Below, in pieces: positions 7,663-16,275 of a stretch of DNA of 64,000 bases. The notes below the pieces were generated by a model, which ran no database searches, had not been told where the DNA came from, and saw only the letters and a list, made by a program, of their open reading frames with translations. Position 1 is the stretch's first letter, and each line of letters starts with the position of its first letter. The stretch comes from Streptomyces lomondensis. GTDB lineage: Bacteria; Actinomycetota; Actinomycetes; Streptomycetales; Streptomycetaceae. The stretch lies in NCBI RefSeq assembly GCF_014651035.1, contig NZ_BMWC01000006.1, positions 62,001 through 126,000 of the forward strand, given 5' to 3'. Both the position numbers and the translations under genes were made by a program.

Positions 7663-8797
7663 CCATCCGCTGGATCTGGTTGGTGCCCTCCACGATCTGC
7701 AGCACCTTGGCCTCGCGCATGTAGCGCTCGGCCGGGAAGTCGGCGGTGTAGCCGTAGCCGCCGAGGATCTGCACGGCGTCGGTGGTGACCCGCATCGCCG
7801 TGTCGGTGCAGTGCAGCTTGGCCATGGCGGCCTGCCGGGCGAACGGCCGGCCCGCGTCCCGCAGTCGGGCCGCCGCGAGGTAGAGCGCACGGCCCGCCTC
7901 GATCTGCGTCGCCATGTCCGCCAGCATGAAGCGGAGCCCCTGGAAGTCGGCGATCGGCTTGCCGAACTGCCGCCTCTGCGTCGCGTACGCCAGCGCCTCG
8001 TCGAGCGCCGCCTGTGCCACGCCGATCGCGCACGCCGCGATGCCGAGCCGCCCCGAGTCGAGGGACGACAGGGCGATCGCGAAGCCCTGCCCCTCCTCGC
8101 CGATGCGCCGGCCGTCGGAGACCCGTACGCCGTCGAAGTGGACCTGGGAGGTGGGCGAGCCCTTCATGCCCATCTTCTTCTCGGGCGGCGCGGCGCTCAG
8201 CCCCGGCGCGTCGCCGGGCACCAGGAACGCGGTGATGCCGCGCGGGCCCTCCTCGCCGGTGCGCGCCATGACCGTGTAGAAGTCGGCGATCCCGCCGTGC
8301 GTGATCCAGGCCTTGGTGCCGGTGATCACCCAGTCGTCGCCGTCCCGCACGGCCTTGGTGCGCAGGGCGGCCGCGTCCGATCCGGAGTGCGGCTCGGAGA
8401 GGCAGTAGGCGCCGAGGAGGCCGCCGCCGAGCATCGCGGGCAGGTGCTCGACCTGCTGCTCCTTGCTGCCGTAGGCGGCGGGGGCGTAGGAGGCCAGGGA
8501 GTGGACGCTGACGCCGAGGCCGACGGTGAGGCGGGCCGCGGCGAGTTCCTCCAGGACCTGGAGGTAGACCTCGTAGGGCTGGTCGCCGCCGCCGTACTCG
8601 GAGTCGTAGGGCAGGCCGAGCAGGCCGGAGCGCGAGAGCAGGGTGAAGAGTTCGCGGGGGAAACGGCCGGCGTCCTCCTCCTCGGCCGCCTTCGGGGTGA
8701 TCTCCTGCTGCGCGATGTCGCGGACGAGTGAGATCAGGTCCCGGGCCTCCTCCGTGGGCAGTTGTCGGTCCACCGGCTGCGGGGCGCGGTCGGGCAT
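7625..8797 (-). CDS. Acyl-CoA dehydrogenase family protein
   Basis: A 390-residue FAD enzyme. The N-terminal helical domain starts at about residue 15; the middle beta domain carries GAYCLSEPHSGSDAAALRTKA, the ACAD signature 1 region that contacts FAD and the acyl chain; the C-terminal helical domain has RRQFGKPIADFQGLRFMLADM and the catalytic-base motif QIVEGTNQIQRMVIAR, with Glu in EGT. It would oxidise acyl-CoA thioesters at C2-C3 and pass electrons to ETF; chain-length preference is not predictable. The ATG at 8797 has GGAGGAG 8 bp upstream, which fixes the start. It is monocistronic, divergent from the chitinase gene, and overlaps the tail of the 82-aa gene. Confidence 0.92.
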   Translation of the reverse strand: MPDRAPQPVDRQLPTEEARDLISLVRDIAQQEITPKAAEEEDAGRFPRELFTLLSRSGLLGLPYDSEYGGGDQPYEVYLQVLEELAAARLTVGLGVSVHSLASYAPAAYGSKEQQVEHLPAMLGGGLLGAYCLSEPHSGSDAAALRTKAVRDGDDWVITGTKAWITHGGIADFYTVMARTGEEGPRGITAFLVPGDAPGLSAAPPEKKMGMKGSPTSQVHFDGVRVSDGRRIGEEGQGFAIALSSLDSGRLGIAACAIGVAQAALDEALAYATQRRQFGKPIADFQGLRFMLADMATQIEAGRALYLAAARLRDAGRPFARQAAMAKLHCTDTAMRVTTDAVQILGGYGYTADFPAERYMREAKVLQIVEGTNQIQRMVIARHLVGPEGR

Positions 8798-9018
8798 GGC
8801 GACGCTCTCCTCCCTGTCGGGCACTGGCGGACGGGCCCGTGGGTGGGGGCGGCGCCGCCGGGTCGTTCTGGTGCCTGGCCGATGCTTGCAGTCCCGGGTC
8901 GCGGAAGCTGCTGACCAGCGGCTGTGCGCTGTGAGTATGCCCGATCGGAGGCATCCCGTCACCAGTTAACGACCGCTCACTTCAAGAATGGCACGAGCGC
9001 CTCCGGAGCGGGGAAATT

Positions 9019-9060
9019 GGTCCGCACCATTGACCTAACTGGTCTAGTCCTCCTACTGTT
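9019..9060 (+). promoter_or_regulatory. Chitinase promoter with direct repeats / DasR-like elements
   Basis: Two related 12-mers, TGGTCCGCACCA (9019-9030) and TGGTCTAGTCCT (9041-9052), start 22 bp apart and flank a -35 TTGACC (9031-9036); TACTGT at 9055-9060 serves as -10 with an 18-bp spacer. This is the classic Streptomyces chitinase promoter with 12-bp direct repeats. Both repeats also resemble the DasR element core TGGTCTAGACCA, which would link expression to N-acetylglucosamine. The rest of the 331-bp gap 8798-9128 shows nothing further. Confidence 0.8.
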
Positions 9061-9128
9061 TCGCTCCACCGATTCACCGCGTTCATGCCAATCGGCGCGC
9101 GTTCCCTCTCCCCACAAGGAGACACCGG

Positions 9129-10391
<1,263 letters not shown>

Positions 10392-10402
10392 GGCCCGGAG
10401 CG

Positions 10403-10438
10403 AGGGGCGGAGGTCCGCGGCGGACCCTCTGCCCCTTT
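10403..10438 (+). terminator. Terminator after the chitinase gene
   Basis: AGGGGC (10403-10408) pairs with GCCCCT (10431-10436), and the inner arms GAGGTCCGC and GCGGACCCTC extend the stem with one bulge; TTCT follows. It also covers the end of the convergent TetR gene. Confidence 0.7.
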
Positions 10439-10439
10439 C

Positions 10440-11114
10440 TCACGCGCCCCGGCGCGCCGGCTGCGGGGCCGGGTAAGCGGGGTCCAGCTCCTCGATCGCG
10501 CGCAGGGCGCCGCCGAGCGTCTTCACCAGCAGCTCGCACATGGTCGCGCGGGGCAGTTCGGGCCGGTCGATCCATTCCAGGGTGGCGCCCTCGACGCTGC
10601 ACACCCAGGACAGCAGGCCCATGCGCGCCAGCGGGGTGACGTCGGCGCGGCCGTACGCCCCCTCGGCGATGGTCGTGACCACGGCCTCGCGCACCCCGTC
10701 CCGGATGGCGTGCACCTCGGTGTCGAAGCCGACACCGCCACTGACGATCGTGCGGTACGCGGCCTGGTTGTGCTCGGCGTAGCGCAGGTAGCTGTCGATG
10801 GTGCGCTGGACACGGTCGAACGGGGGCAGTTCGAGACCGCTCGCCGCCAAGGTGATCAGGTCGGTGACCGAGTCCTGGATGATGGCCAGGTAGTAGCCGC
10901 GCTTGGACTGGAAGTAGTAGTAGATCAGCCCCTTGGCGACGTGCGCCTGCCGGGCGATGTCGTCCATCGAGAGGGCGTCGTAGGACGTGTCGGCGAACAA
11001 CCTCCGCCCGATGGCGATGAGTTCGGCACGGCGCGCCATCGAGCGCTCGGTGCCGCGGGCTCTGGGGCGCGCGGCAGGCTGGGGGCTGATATTCAATTTC
11101 GACCCTGGTCTCAC
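10440..11114 (-). CDS. TetR/AcrR family transcriptional regulator
   Basis: Up to 224 residues. The N-terminal HTH reads RRAELIAIGRRLFADTSYDA, then LSMDDIARQAHVAKGLIYYYFQSKRGYY, the standard TetR DNA-binding helix. The all-helical C-terminal ligand domain has no motif that identifies an effector. The start is uncertain: the GTG at 11114 opens the frame, but the first 25 residues are unstructured and lack a ribosome-binding site; ATG at 11039 (MARRAELIA) is an alternative that keeps the whole HTH. The gene is convergent with the chitinase gene. Its upstream region abuts a 46-aa membrane-protein gene on the same strand 57 bp away. Confidence 0.88.
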   Translation of the reverse strand: MRPGSKLNISPQPAARPRARGTERSMARRAELIAIGRRLFADTSYDALSMDDIARQAHVAKGLIYYYFQSKRGYYLAIIQDSVTDLITLAASGLELPPFDRVQRTIDSYLRYAEHNQAAYRTIVSGGVGFDTEVHAIRDGVREAVVTTIAEGAYGRADVTPLARMGLLSWVCSVEGATLEWIDRPELPRATMCELLVKTLGGALRAIEELDPAYPAPQPARRGA

Positions 11115-11171
11115 GGGCGGGGGCGGGACATCCGCAGTATGGCAGGCCCCAGGGACGGGTCGTGGGTCAGG

Positions 11172-11312
11172 TCACAGCAGCCCGAGCTGCGTCACGAGCA
11201 TCGCGACGACCACGACCAGGACCCAGCCCATGACGTGCTCGACGATCTTCGGGCCGTCTTCCTGAGGGCCGCCGGTACGGACGCGGCCGGCGGTGGCGGA
11301 GTGCGCTGTCAT
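11172..11312 (-). CDS. 46-aa single-span membrane protein (SCO1431-type)
   Basis: A short gene beginning MTAHSATAGRVRTGGPQEDG, with a 20-residue hydrophobic segment at the C-terminus (VMGWVLVVVVAMLVTQLGLL) that would be one membrane span, giving N-in or N-out tail-anchored topology. AGCGAGAAG precedes the ATG at 11312. I recognise the pattern as the conserved short Streptomyces family represented by SCO1431; its function is not known. It is easily missed because of its length. It lies between the TetR gene and the C39-like gene, all on the minus strand. Confidence 0.85.
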   Translation of the reverse strand: MTAHSATAGRVRTGGPQEDGPKIVEHVMGWVLVVVVAMLVTQLGLL

Positions 11313-11403
11313 GACTTCTCGCTCGTTCGGTGGTGCGGACGGACTTTCCCCGAGGTTTCGTCCACCTTGCCACCCGGAGCGGCATTTGCGGCCGAGAGCT
11401 TGG

Positions 11404-12795
11404 TCACACGCGCACGCCGACGGCCGCCAGTGCCTTGCTCTGGGCCGCGGTCGGGCGCGCCGGGAAGTACAGGTAGCAGACGCCGCCCGTGCCGGAGACG
11501 ACCTTGCCGGAGGCGTTGTACCGCTTGGTCCGCAGCCAGATGTTCTCGTATTCGCGCCGCCGGTAGACGCGCCGCACGGCCTCGTTGCTCACCGCGTAGG
11601 GGTCGTTGGCGATCACGTCGCCGTCGGCGGTGAAGCCGATGACGGTCATCAGGTGCCCGGCGGTGCCGTACCCGGCGCCGGTCAGCTCCTCCTTCAGGAA
11701 GGACTGGGACGTGATGGCCGGGATACCGGCCGCGATCAGCGTCTCCAGGTCGGTGAGCGAGCCGAGCCGGGTGACCACGCCCCGGAGGTCCTCGAAGGTG
11801 GCCGCGTAGGCGGCGTTGAACGGCCAGTTGCCGCAGCCCGCGTACTGGTGGTCGTAGGTGAACCGGGCCGCGTGGCACACCTGCGGATCGGCGTACGAGG
11901 GATCCACCCAGGACAGCTGCTCGGGGGTGAGCCGGCCGCCCCAGTACTCGATGATCATCTGAGAGGAGGTGGGGCTGCACCAGGCCTCGCCGCCGTTGTC
12001 GTACTCGGGGTACTGGCCCTTGTGGATCTCCTGCGAGTACCGCGGGACGACCAGTTCCCTGGCGAGGCGGGGCTCGGAGGCCGGGACGGTGAAGCGGTCG
12101 GGTACGTCGGAGCCCATCACGCCGAGCCGCCACACGGTGGGCGTGGCCTTGGCGCCCGGCCTGCGGTACAGGGTCAGGCGCAGTCGGCAGGAGGCCAGGC
12201 GCAGGCCTGTCGACGGGTCGTCGAGGGCCAGGGTGTCCGTCCAGACGGTGCTCTTGCCGTCGCTCTGGCCGTCGACCGAGGTGCGCCGGATGTCCTGGTC
12301 GCCGGCCGCCCAGCGGCCCATCACGTACCAGGGGGTGCGGGTGCCGTCGGTGTAGGTGCCCTCGATCTCGGCCTGGAGCCAGGTGCCGGGCGGGGTGTGC
12401 GCGTTCCAGGAGACGATCGCCTCCGTGGCGGGGACGGCGAGCCGGTGCGCGGGGGACGTCCAGGTGCCGTACTCCCAGGGGGCGGTGGTGCCGGTGTGCG
12501 GGTCCGTGTAGTCGGTGGTGCCCGCGGGCGTCGCGATCACCACGCCCGGGCGGGCGCCCGCGACGGGCCGGGTGCCCTTGGCCGTGCCACTGCACCAGTC
12601 GCCGTACGAGGTCCAGGCCCGGTTGTCGACGGTGCGGGCCGGGACCGCCCGGGCGGGGTCTGCGGTGTCGGTCGTCATGTCGGTCGTCATGGGGACCTCG
12701 GGGTCGGCGGCCGCCGGACCCGCGCTCGCCGTGACGGCGGCGGCGACCGCGGCGGTCAGGACGGTTCTGCGGGACGGCTGTTCGGCTCTGCGCAT
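11404..12795 (-). CDS. Secreted C39-like peptidase family protein, Tat signal
   Basis: A 463-residue exported protein. The N-terminus MRRAEQPSRRTVLTAAVAAA contains SRRTVL, a twin-arginine signature, followed by an Ala-rich core and an Ala-x-Ala type cleavage region. Residues 60-260 look like beta-sandwich substrate-binding sequence rich in Trp and Gly. The catalytic half has GGEAWCSPTSSQMIIEYWG (nucleophile Cys), GHLMTVIGF (His) and VIANDPYA (Asn/Asp), the Cys-His-Asp arrangement of peptidase_C39_2 proteins. The natural substrate is unknown; cell-wall or secreted-peptide cleavage are possibilities. The ATG at 12795 is chosen because the signal peptide begins there. A 16-bp palindrome at 12856-12871 lies upstream in the divergent promoter region. 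Confidence 0.85.
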   Translation of the reverse strand: MRRAEQPSRRTVLTAAVAAAVTASAGPAAADPEVPMTTDMTTDTADPARAVPARTVDNRAWTSYGDWCSGTAKGTRPVAGARPGVVIATPAGTTDYTDPHTGTTAPWEYGTWTSPAHRLAVPATEAIVSWNAHTPPGTWLQAEIEGTYTDGTRTPWYVMGRWAAGDQDIRRTSVDGQSDGKSTVWTDTLALDDPSTGLRLASCRLRLTLYRRPGAKATPTVWRLGVMGSDVPDRFTVPASEPRLARELVVPRYSQEIHKGQYPEYDNGGEAWCSPTSSQMIIEYWGGRLTPEQLSWVDPSYADPQVCHAARFTYDHQYAGCGNWPFNAAYAATFEDLRGVVTRLGSLTDLETLIAAGIPAITSQSFLKEELTGAGYGTAGHLMTVIGFTADGDVIANDPYAVSNEAVRRVYRRREYENIWLRTKRYNASGKVVSGTGGVCYLYFPARPTAAQSKALAAVGVRV

Positions 12796-12855
12796 GGCGG
12801 GACCCCCGGAGGTCGGAGTCGGGCAGGGGCGGGGCAGGTCCGTGGCACGGTCGGT

Positions 12856-12871
12856 CGCACACGCGTGTGCG
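12856..12871. promoter_or_regulatory. 16-bp perfect palindrome in a divergent promoter region
   Basis: CGCACACGCGTGTGCG is its own reverse complement. It is 60 bp upstream of the C39-like gene and 118 bp upstream of the P-loop gene at 12989, which read in opposite directions. It could be an operator shared by both; no regulator is assigned. Confidence 0.35.
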
Positions 12872-12988
12872 CACATATGAGCACAGCCCGCCGGGTACTG
12901 CCAGCACCTCGGCATGCGCCACGCCCACCAATATTGGCATCGACCAGTGGCAGGAGCCGGGCGGGCCGTCGTTAGAGTGCTGCGCGAG

Positions 12989-13624
12989 ATGAATCCGTCC
13001 TTCCGCCCCGCACCGGGGCCGGCCGTGCGCGACCTGGCCTCCCGGATCCGCCGCCTCTCCCCTTCCTGCGGCCCGGTCCGGCTCGTCGGCGTCGACGGGC
13101 ACGCCGGCTCCGGAAAGACCACGTTCGCCGAGCAGTTGGCCGCGGCCCTGGGCGGCGCGCCGGTGCTGCGCCTCGACGACATCGCCAGCCACGAGGAACT
13201 GTTCGACTGGACCGGACGCCTCCTGGACCAGGTCGTCGAACCGCTCGCCCACGGCCGAACCGCGCACTACTCCCCCTACGACTGGCGGGCCCGCCGCTTC
13301 GGCCCGCCGCGTCCTCTCCCACCCGCCCCGGTCGTCCTCATGGAGGGCGTCGGCGCCGGACGCCGGGCGCTCCGCCCCCACCTGGCCCTGCTGCTGTGGA
13401 TGGAGCTGCCGTGCGAGGAGGCCTGGACGCGGGGACGCTCACGGGACGGGGAGGAGCAGCGGGAGTTCTGGGACGGATGGGTCCCGGCGGAACGCCGGCA
13501 TTTCGCCGACGATCCCTCCCGGCCGTTCGCCGACCTCCTGGTGCGACAGCGAGAGAAGGGGTACGAGGTGGCTCCCGGGCCTGCCGGGACCACTTGGACC
13601 GGACCAGTCCCTCACTCAGGGTGA
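12989..13624 (+). CDS. P-loop uridine kinase-like ATP-binding protein
   Basis: A 211-residue cytoplasmic protein. GVDGHAGSGKTTFAEQLA around residues 34-50 is a Walker A loop, LRLDDIASHEELFDW is the kinase substrate-side loop after strand 2, and VLMEGVGAG is the Walker B-like strand, the layout of uridine kinase/phosphoribulokinase-type enzymes and of the ATP-binding proteins annotated near them in Streptomyces. The C-terminus RPFADLLVRQREKGYEV matches that group. The phosphate acceptor is unknown. The ATG at 12989 is used; upstream in-frame sequence is not coding-like. It is divergent from the C39-like gene. Confidence 0.8.
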   Translation: MNPSFRPAPGPAVRDLASRIRRLSPSCGPVRLVGVDGHAGSGKTTFAEQLAAALGGAPVLRLDDIASHEELFDWTGRLLDQVVEPLAHGRTAHYSPYDWRARRFGPPRPLPPAPVVLMEGVGAGRRALRPHLALLLWMELPCEEAWTRGRSRDGEEQREFWDGWVPAERRHFADDPSRPFADLLVRQREKGYEVAPGPAGTTWTGPVPHSG

Positions 13625-13695
13625 CGAGCCGCCCGCAGTGTGCTGAACTTGTGAAGGGCCTTGCGGGACAAGTCGCCGGAGTGCTTCAACTCGGC

Positions 13696-13725
13696 TTGAC
13701 CGGGGGGCCGTACAGGACTTACGTT
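13696..13725 (+). promoter_or_regulatory. HrdB-type promoter for a leaderless ORF / small RNA
   Basis: TTGACC (13696-13701) and TACGTT (13720-13725) with an 18-bp spacer. The predicted start point falls at about 13730-13732, exactly on an ATG. It lies in the 453-bp gap 13625-14077, where no long gene is present. Confidence 0.55.
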
Positions 13726-13729
13726 CTCA

Positions 13730-13786
13730 ATGTGCGGCCATTCGGAGCCGCCCACTGACGCGAAGCCCCCGGTTGTTCCCCCGTGA
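13730..13786 (+). CDS. Candidate leaderless 18-codon ORF (or small RNA)
   Basis: The ATG at 13730-13732 coincides with the predicted transcription start, giving a leaderless message that encodes MCGHSEPPTDAKPPVVPP and stops at TGA 13784-13786 inside the loop of the following terminator. The peptide is Pro-rich with one Cys and one His near the start and resembles nothing I know. Because promoter, ORF and terminator fit into about 100 bp, the transcript could equally be a noncoding RNA; a small GCGGC/GCCGC hairpin lies at its 5' end. Conservation of the peptide among relatives would decide. Confidence 0.4.
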   Translation: MCGHSEPPTDAKPPVVPP

Positions 13787-13800
13787 TCGGGGGCTTCGTT
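13761..13800 (+). terminator. Strong terminator after the mini-ORF
   Basis: CGAAGCCCCCG (13761-13771) pairs with CGGGGGCTTCG (13788-13798), an 11-bp perfect stem with a 16-nt loop followed by TTCT. It lies about 280 bp before the AAA ATPase start and about 137 bp after the P-loop gene stop. Confidence 0.8.
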
Positions 13801-14077
13801 CTGTCCTCCTCCGGTTTTCCGGACGCCGCGCGGCGTAAGACGCTCACCCTCGGTCACCATTCAGCGCGCGCCGCATCCGCTCCCACCTCGCCGAACAGCC
13901 CGTGACGCCCCCTACGGGCGCGCCGCCCCCGCAGGTACGATGCCCTCGTTGCGACCTACGGACGGTTGCTTCGCGCACTGTGCAACTCCGGTCCGTGGCA
14001 CAGCGGTTCGAAAGGGCAGCCGGCTGGGGGGACGGCTCGTTGGCATACCGACGGGGGCACGGTTCGTGGGGGACGTG

Positions 14078-15940
14078 ATGGACTTCGGCACGCAGGGCCC
14101 GCAGGCCCCGGCCGACCTCGCCTGGCTGCGAGGCGTGGATGCCTACACCATGGGCGCCTATACGCAGGCGGAGGAGGAGTTCCGCACCGCCGTCCGCATC
14201 GACCCCGGGATGGCCGACGGCTGGCTCGGACTGCACGCACTGCGCGTCGACACGACGACCGCCCTGCTGCGGATGTTCCGCCACCGGGACCGCTTCGGGG
14301 AGCAGCGCACGCGCTACCGCCGCACCCTCAACTCCTGGTACTGGCTGGGCTGGTGGGTGCAGCCCGTGCTGGAGAGCCCCCGGGACCTGCTGCTCGCCCA
14401 CGCCTCCCACTGGCTGGACGGCCGCCACGTCCCCGAGCTGGACCGGGCCCTCGCCGGGCTGCCGCCGGTGGACACCGACCACCAGGTCCGCTTCCTGCAC
14501 GCCTGCCGCGCCTACCTGGTCAAGGACTGGGAGCAACTGGTCCGCCACACCGACCCGCTGCTCGACGACCCGATGCTCGGCATCGAGGCGGGCCTGTTCG
14601 GCGGCATGGCCCGGGTCCGCCTGGAGATGTACGGCCAGGCCGAACCGCTGCTGTCCGCCGCGCTGATGCGCTGCCGCAGCGAGCAGCCCCAGCGCAAGGA
14701 GCTGCGCTACTGGCTGGCCCGGGCGCACGAGGGCACCGGCCGCAGCGCCGCCGCGCTCCCCCTCTACCGGGCCGTGCACCGCGTCGACCCGGCGTTCATG
14801 GACACCGCGGCCCGTCTCGCCGCGATCGCCGAGGGCGACGGGTACGACGACTCCACGGACCTGGCGGCGATCACGCTCACCGGTGCCGGGCAGGACGCCG
14901 TGGACGGGCCGGACGGGTTCGATCCGCTCTTCGGCGTCGAGGGCCGCGACCTGAGACTGCCCGAGCCCGAGCCGCCGATCTCCGCTCCGCTGCCTCCGGT
15001 GGCCGACCCGGCGGTCCGCGAGAAGGCCGGCCCGTCGCCGTCCCTGCCCGCCGGGCCCACCGACCCCGCGTTACTCGAGGAGGCACTCGCCGAGCTGGAG
15101 CGCATGGTGGGTCTTGAGCCGGTGAAACGCCAGGTCAAGGCGTTGTCCGCGCAGCTGAACATGGCCCGGCTGCGGGCCGGGCAGGGCCTTCCGGTCCAGC
15201 CGCCGAAACGCCACTTCGTCTTCTCCGGCCCCTCCGGCACCGGCAAGACCACCGTCGCCCGCATCCTCGGCCGCGTCTTCTACGCCCTCGGCCTGCTCGG
15301 CGGCGACCATCTCGTGGAGGCGCAGCGGGCCGACCTGGTCGGCGAGTACCTCGGGCAGACGGCCGTGAAGGCGAACGAGCTGATCGACTCGGCGCTCGGT
15401 GGCGTGCTCTTCGTCGACGAGGCGTACTCGCTGTCCAACTCGGGCTACGGCAAGGGCGACGCGTACGGCGACGAAGCGCTCCAGGTGCTGCTGAAGCGGG
15501 CGGAGGACAACCGCGACCATCTCGTGGTGATCCTGGCCGGCTACCCGGAGGGCATGGACCGCCTGCTCGCCGCGAACCCCGGGCTGTCCTCCCGCTTCAC
15601 CACCCGCGTCGACTTCCCCTCCTACCGTCCCCTCGAACTCACCGAGATCGGCAAGGTGCTCGCGGCGGAGAACGGGGACCTGTGGGACGAGGAGGCCCTC
15701 GACGAGCTGCGGTCGATCGCCGGGCACGTGGTGGACCAGGGGTGGATCGACGAGCTGGGCAACGGGCGGTTCCTGCGGACGCTGTACGAGAAGAGCTGCG
15801 CGTACCGGGACCTGCGGTTGTCCGTGTATCCCGGGGAGCTTGGGAGGGAGGATCTGGCGACGTTGCGGTTGCCGGATCTGATGCAGGCGTATGGGGAGGT
15901 GCTGTCCGGGCGGGGACCGCAGGATCCGCCCGGACTGTGA
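14078..15940 (+). CDS. TPR/AAA ATPase, CbxX/EccA-like
   Basis: A 620-residue protein. The N-terminal 270 residues are helical and repeat-like (AYTQAEEEFRTAVRIDPGMADGW is a TPR-style unit), then a Pro-rich linker near 290-330, then a C-terminal AAA domain: Walker A GPSGTGKTT at about 384-392, Walker B GGVLFVDEAYSL near 442-453, and the CbxX/CfqX pattern with LKRAEDNRDHLVVILAGYPEGM and NPGLSSRF. This is the domain plan of EccA, the cytosolic ATPase of type VII secretion, but no other ESX genes lie in the window. GGGGGAC precedes the start; GTG at 14075 is equally possible. Codon 332 (15071-15073) is TTA, so translation may depend on the bldA tRNA. Confidence 0.88.
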   Translation: MDFGTQGPQAPADLAWLRGVDAYTMGAYTQAEEEFRTAVRIDPGMADGWLGLHALRVDTTTALLRMFRHRDRFGEQRTRYRRTLNSWYWLGWWVQPVLESPRDLLLAHASHWLDGRHVPELDRALAGLPPVDTDHQVRFLHACRAYLVKDWEQLVRHTDPLLDDPMLGIEAGLFGGMARVRLEMYGQAEPLLSAALMRCRSEQPQRKELRYWLARAHEGTGRSAAALPLYRAVHRVDPAFMDTAARLAAIAEGDGYDDSTDLAAITLTGAGQDAVDGPDGFDPLFGVEGRDLRLPEPEPPISAPLPPVADPAVREKAGPSPSLPAGPTDPALLEEALAELERMVGLEPVKRQVKALSAQLNMARLRAGQGLPVQPPKRHFVFSGPSGTGKTTVARILGRVFYALGLLGGDHLVEAQRADLVGEYLGQTAVKANELIDSALGGVLFVDEAYSLSNSGYGKGDAYGDEALQVLLKRAEDNRDHLVVILAGYPEGMDRLLAANPGLSSRFTTRVDFPSYRPLELTEIGKVLAAENGDLWDEEALDELRSIAGHVVDQGWIDELGNGRFLRTLYEKSCAYRDLRLSVYPGELGREDLATLRLPDLMQAYGEVLSGRGPQDPPGL

Positions 15941-16020
15941 GGAACTGGCGTAGGTGCTGAGGCCGGGTGGAACCGCAGCCCGGCGGAGCGGGGTGCCGCT
16001 GCGCCCACCCGTGCCGCCCC

Positions 16021-16248
16021 TAGGGCCTGTCGTTTGGATCACGCCGCAGACGCGGGGTCTGGCACGCACATCTGCCGCGTTGTCGTCGGTCCCCGACGCT
16101 CCGCGTCGACTCCCTCCTCCGCCTTGCAGCTGCACGCTCCCCCAAGCTCTCGGCTGCGCTCGAGCAGGGAGGTACCCCCATGACCCCGCTCACCGGCACT
16201 GAACAGCACCGTCACTTCCCGGCGACCTGATCCAAACGACAGGCCCTA
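16021..16248. mobile_element. 228-bp MITE with 20-bp perfect terminal inverted repeats
   Basis: The left end TAGGGCCTGTCGTTTGGATC (16021-16040) is mirrored exactly at 16229-16248. CTAG occurs at both junctions (16020-16023 and 16246-16249), consistent with a CTAG target or duplication. No transposase is encoded. The interior holds AAGCTCTCGGCTGCGCTCG (16145-16163), part of a segment often repeated in Streptomyces genomes. It fills most of the 335-bp gap between the AAA ATPase gene and the CNNM gene and is probably moved by an IS5-type element elsewhere. Confidence 0.8.
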
Positions 16249-16275
16249 GCGGCACGCATGCCCGCAGCTAAGCCG

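Noticed and set aside
13940..14077. N-terminal extension of the AAA ATPase
   Set aside because: The translated sequence is unlike the helical TPR domain, and a ribosome-binding site is placed just before 14075-14078.
14078..15940. A type VII (ESX) secretion locus around the EccA-like ATPase
   Set aside because: No EccB-E, EsxA/B-like or PE/PPE-like genes are present nearby; only the ATPase matches.
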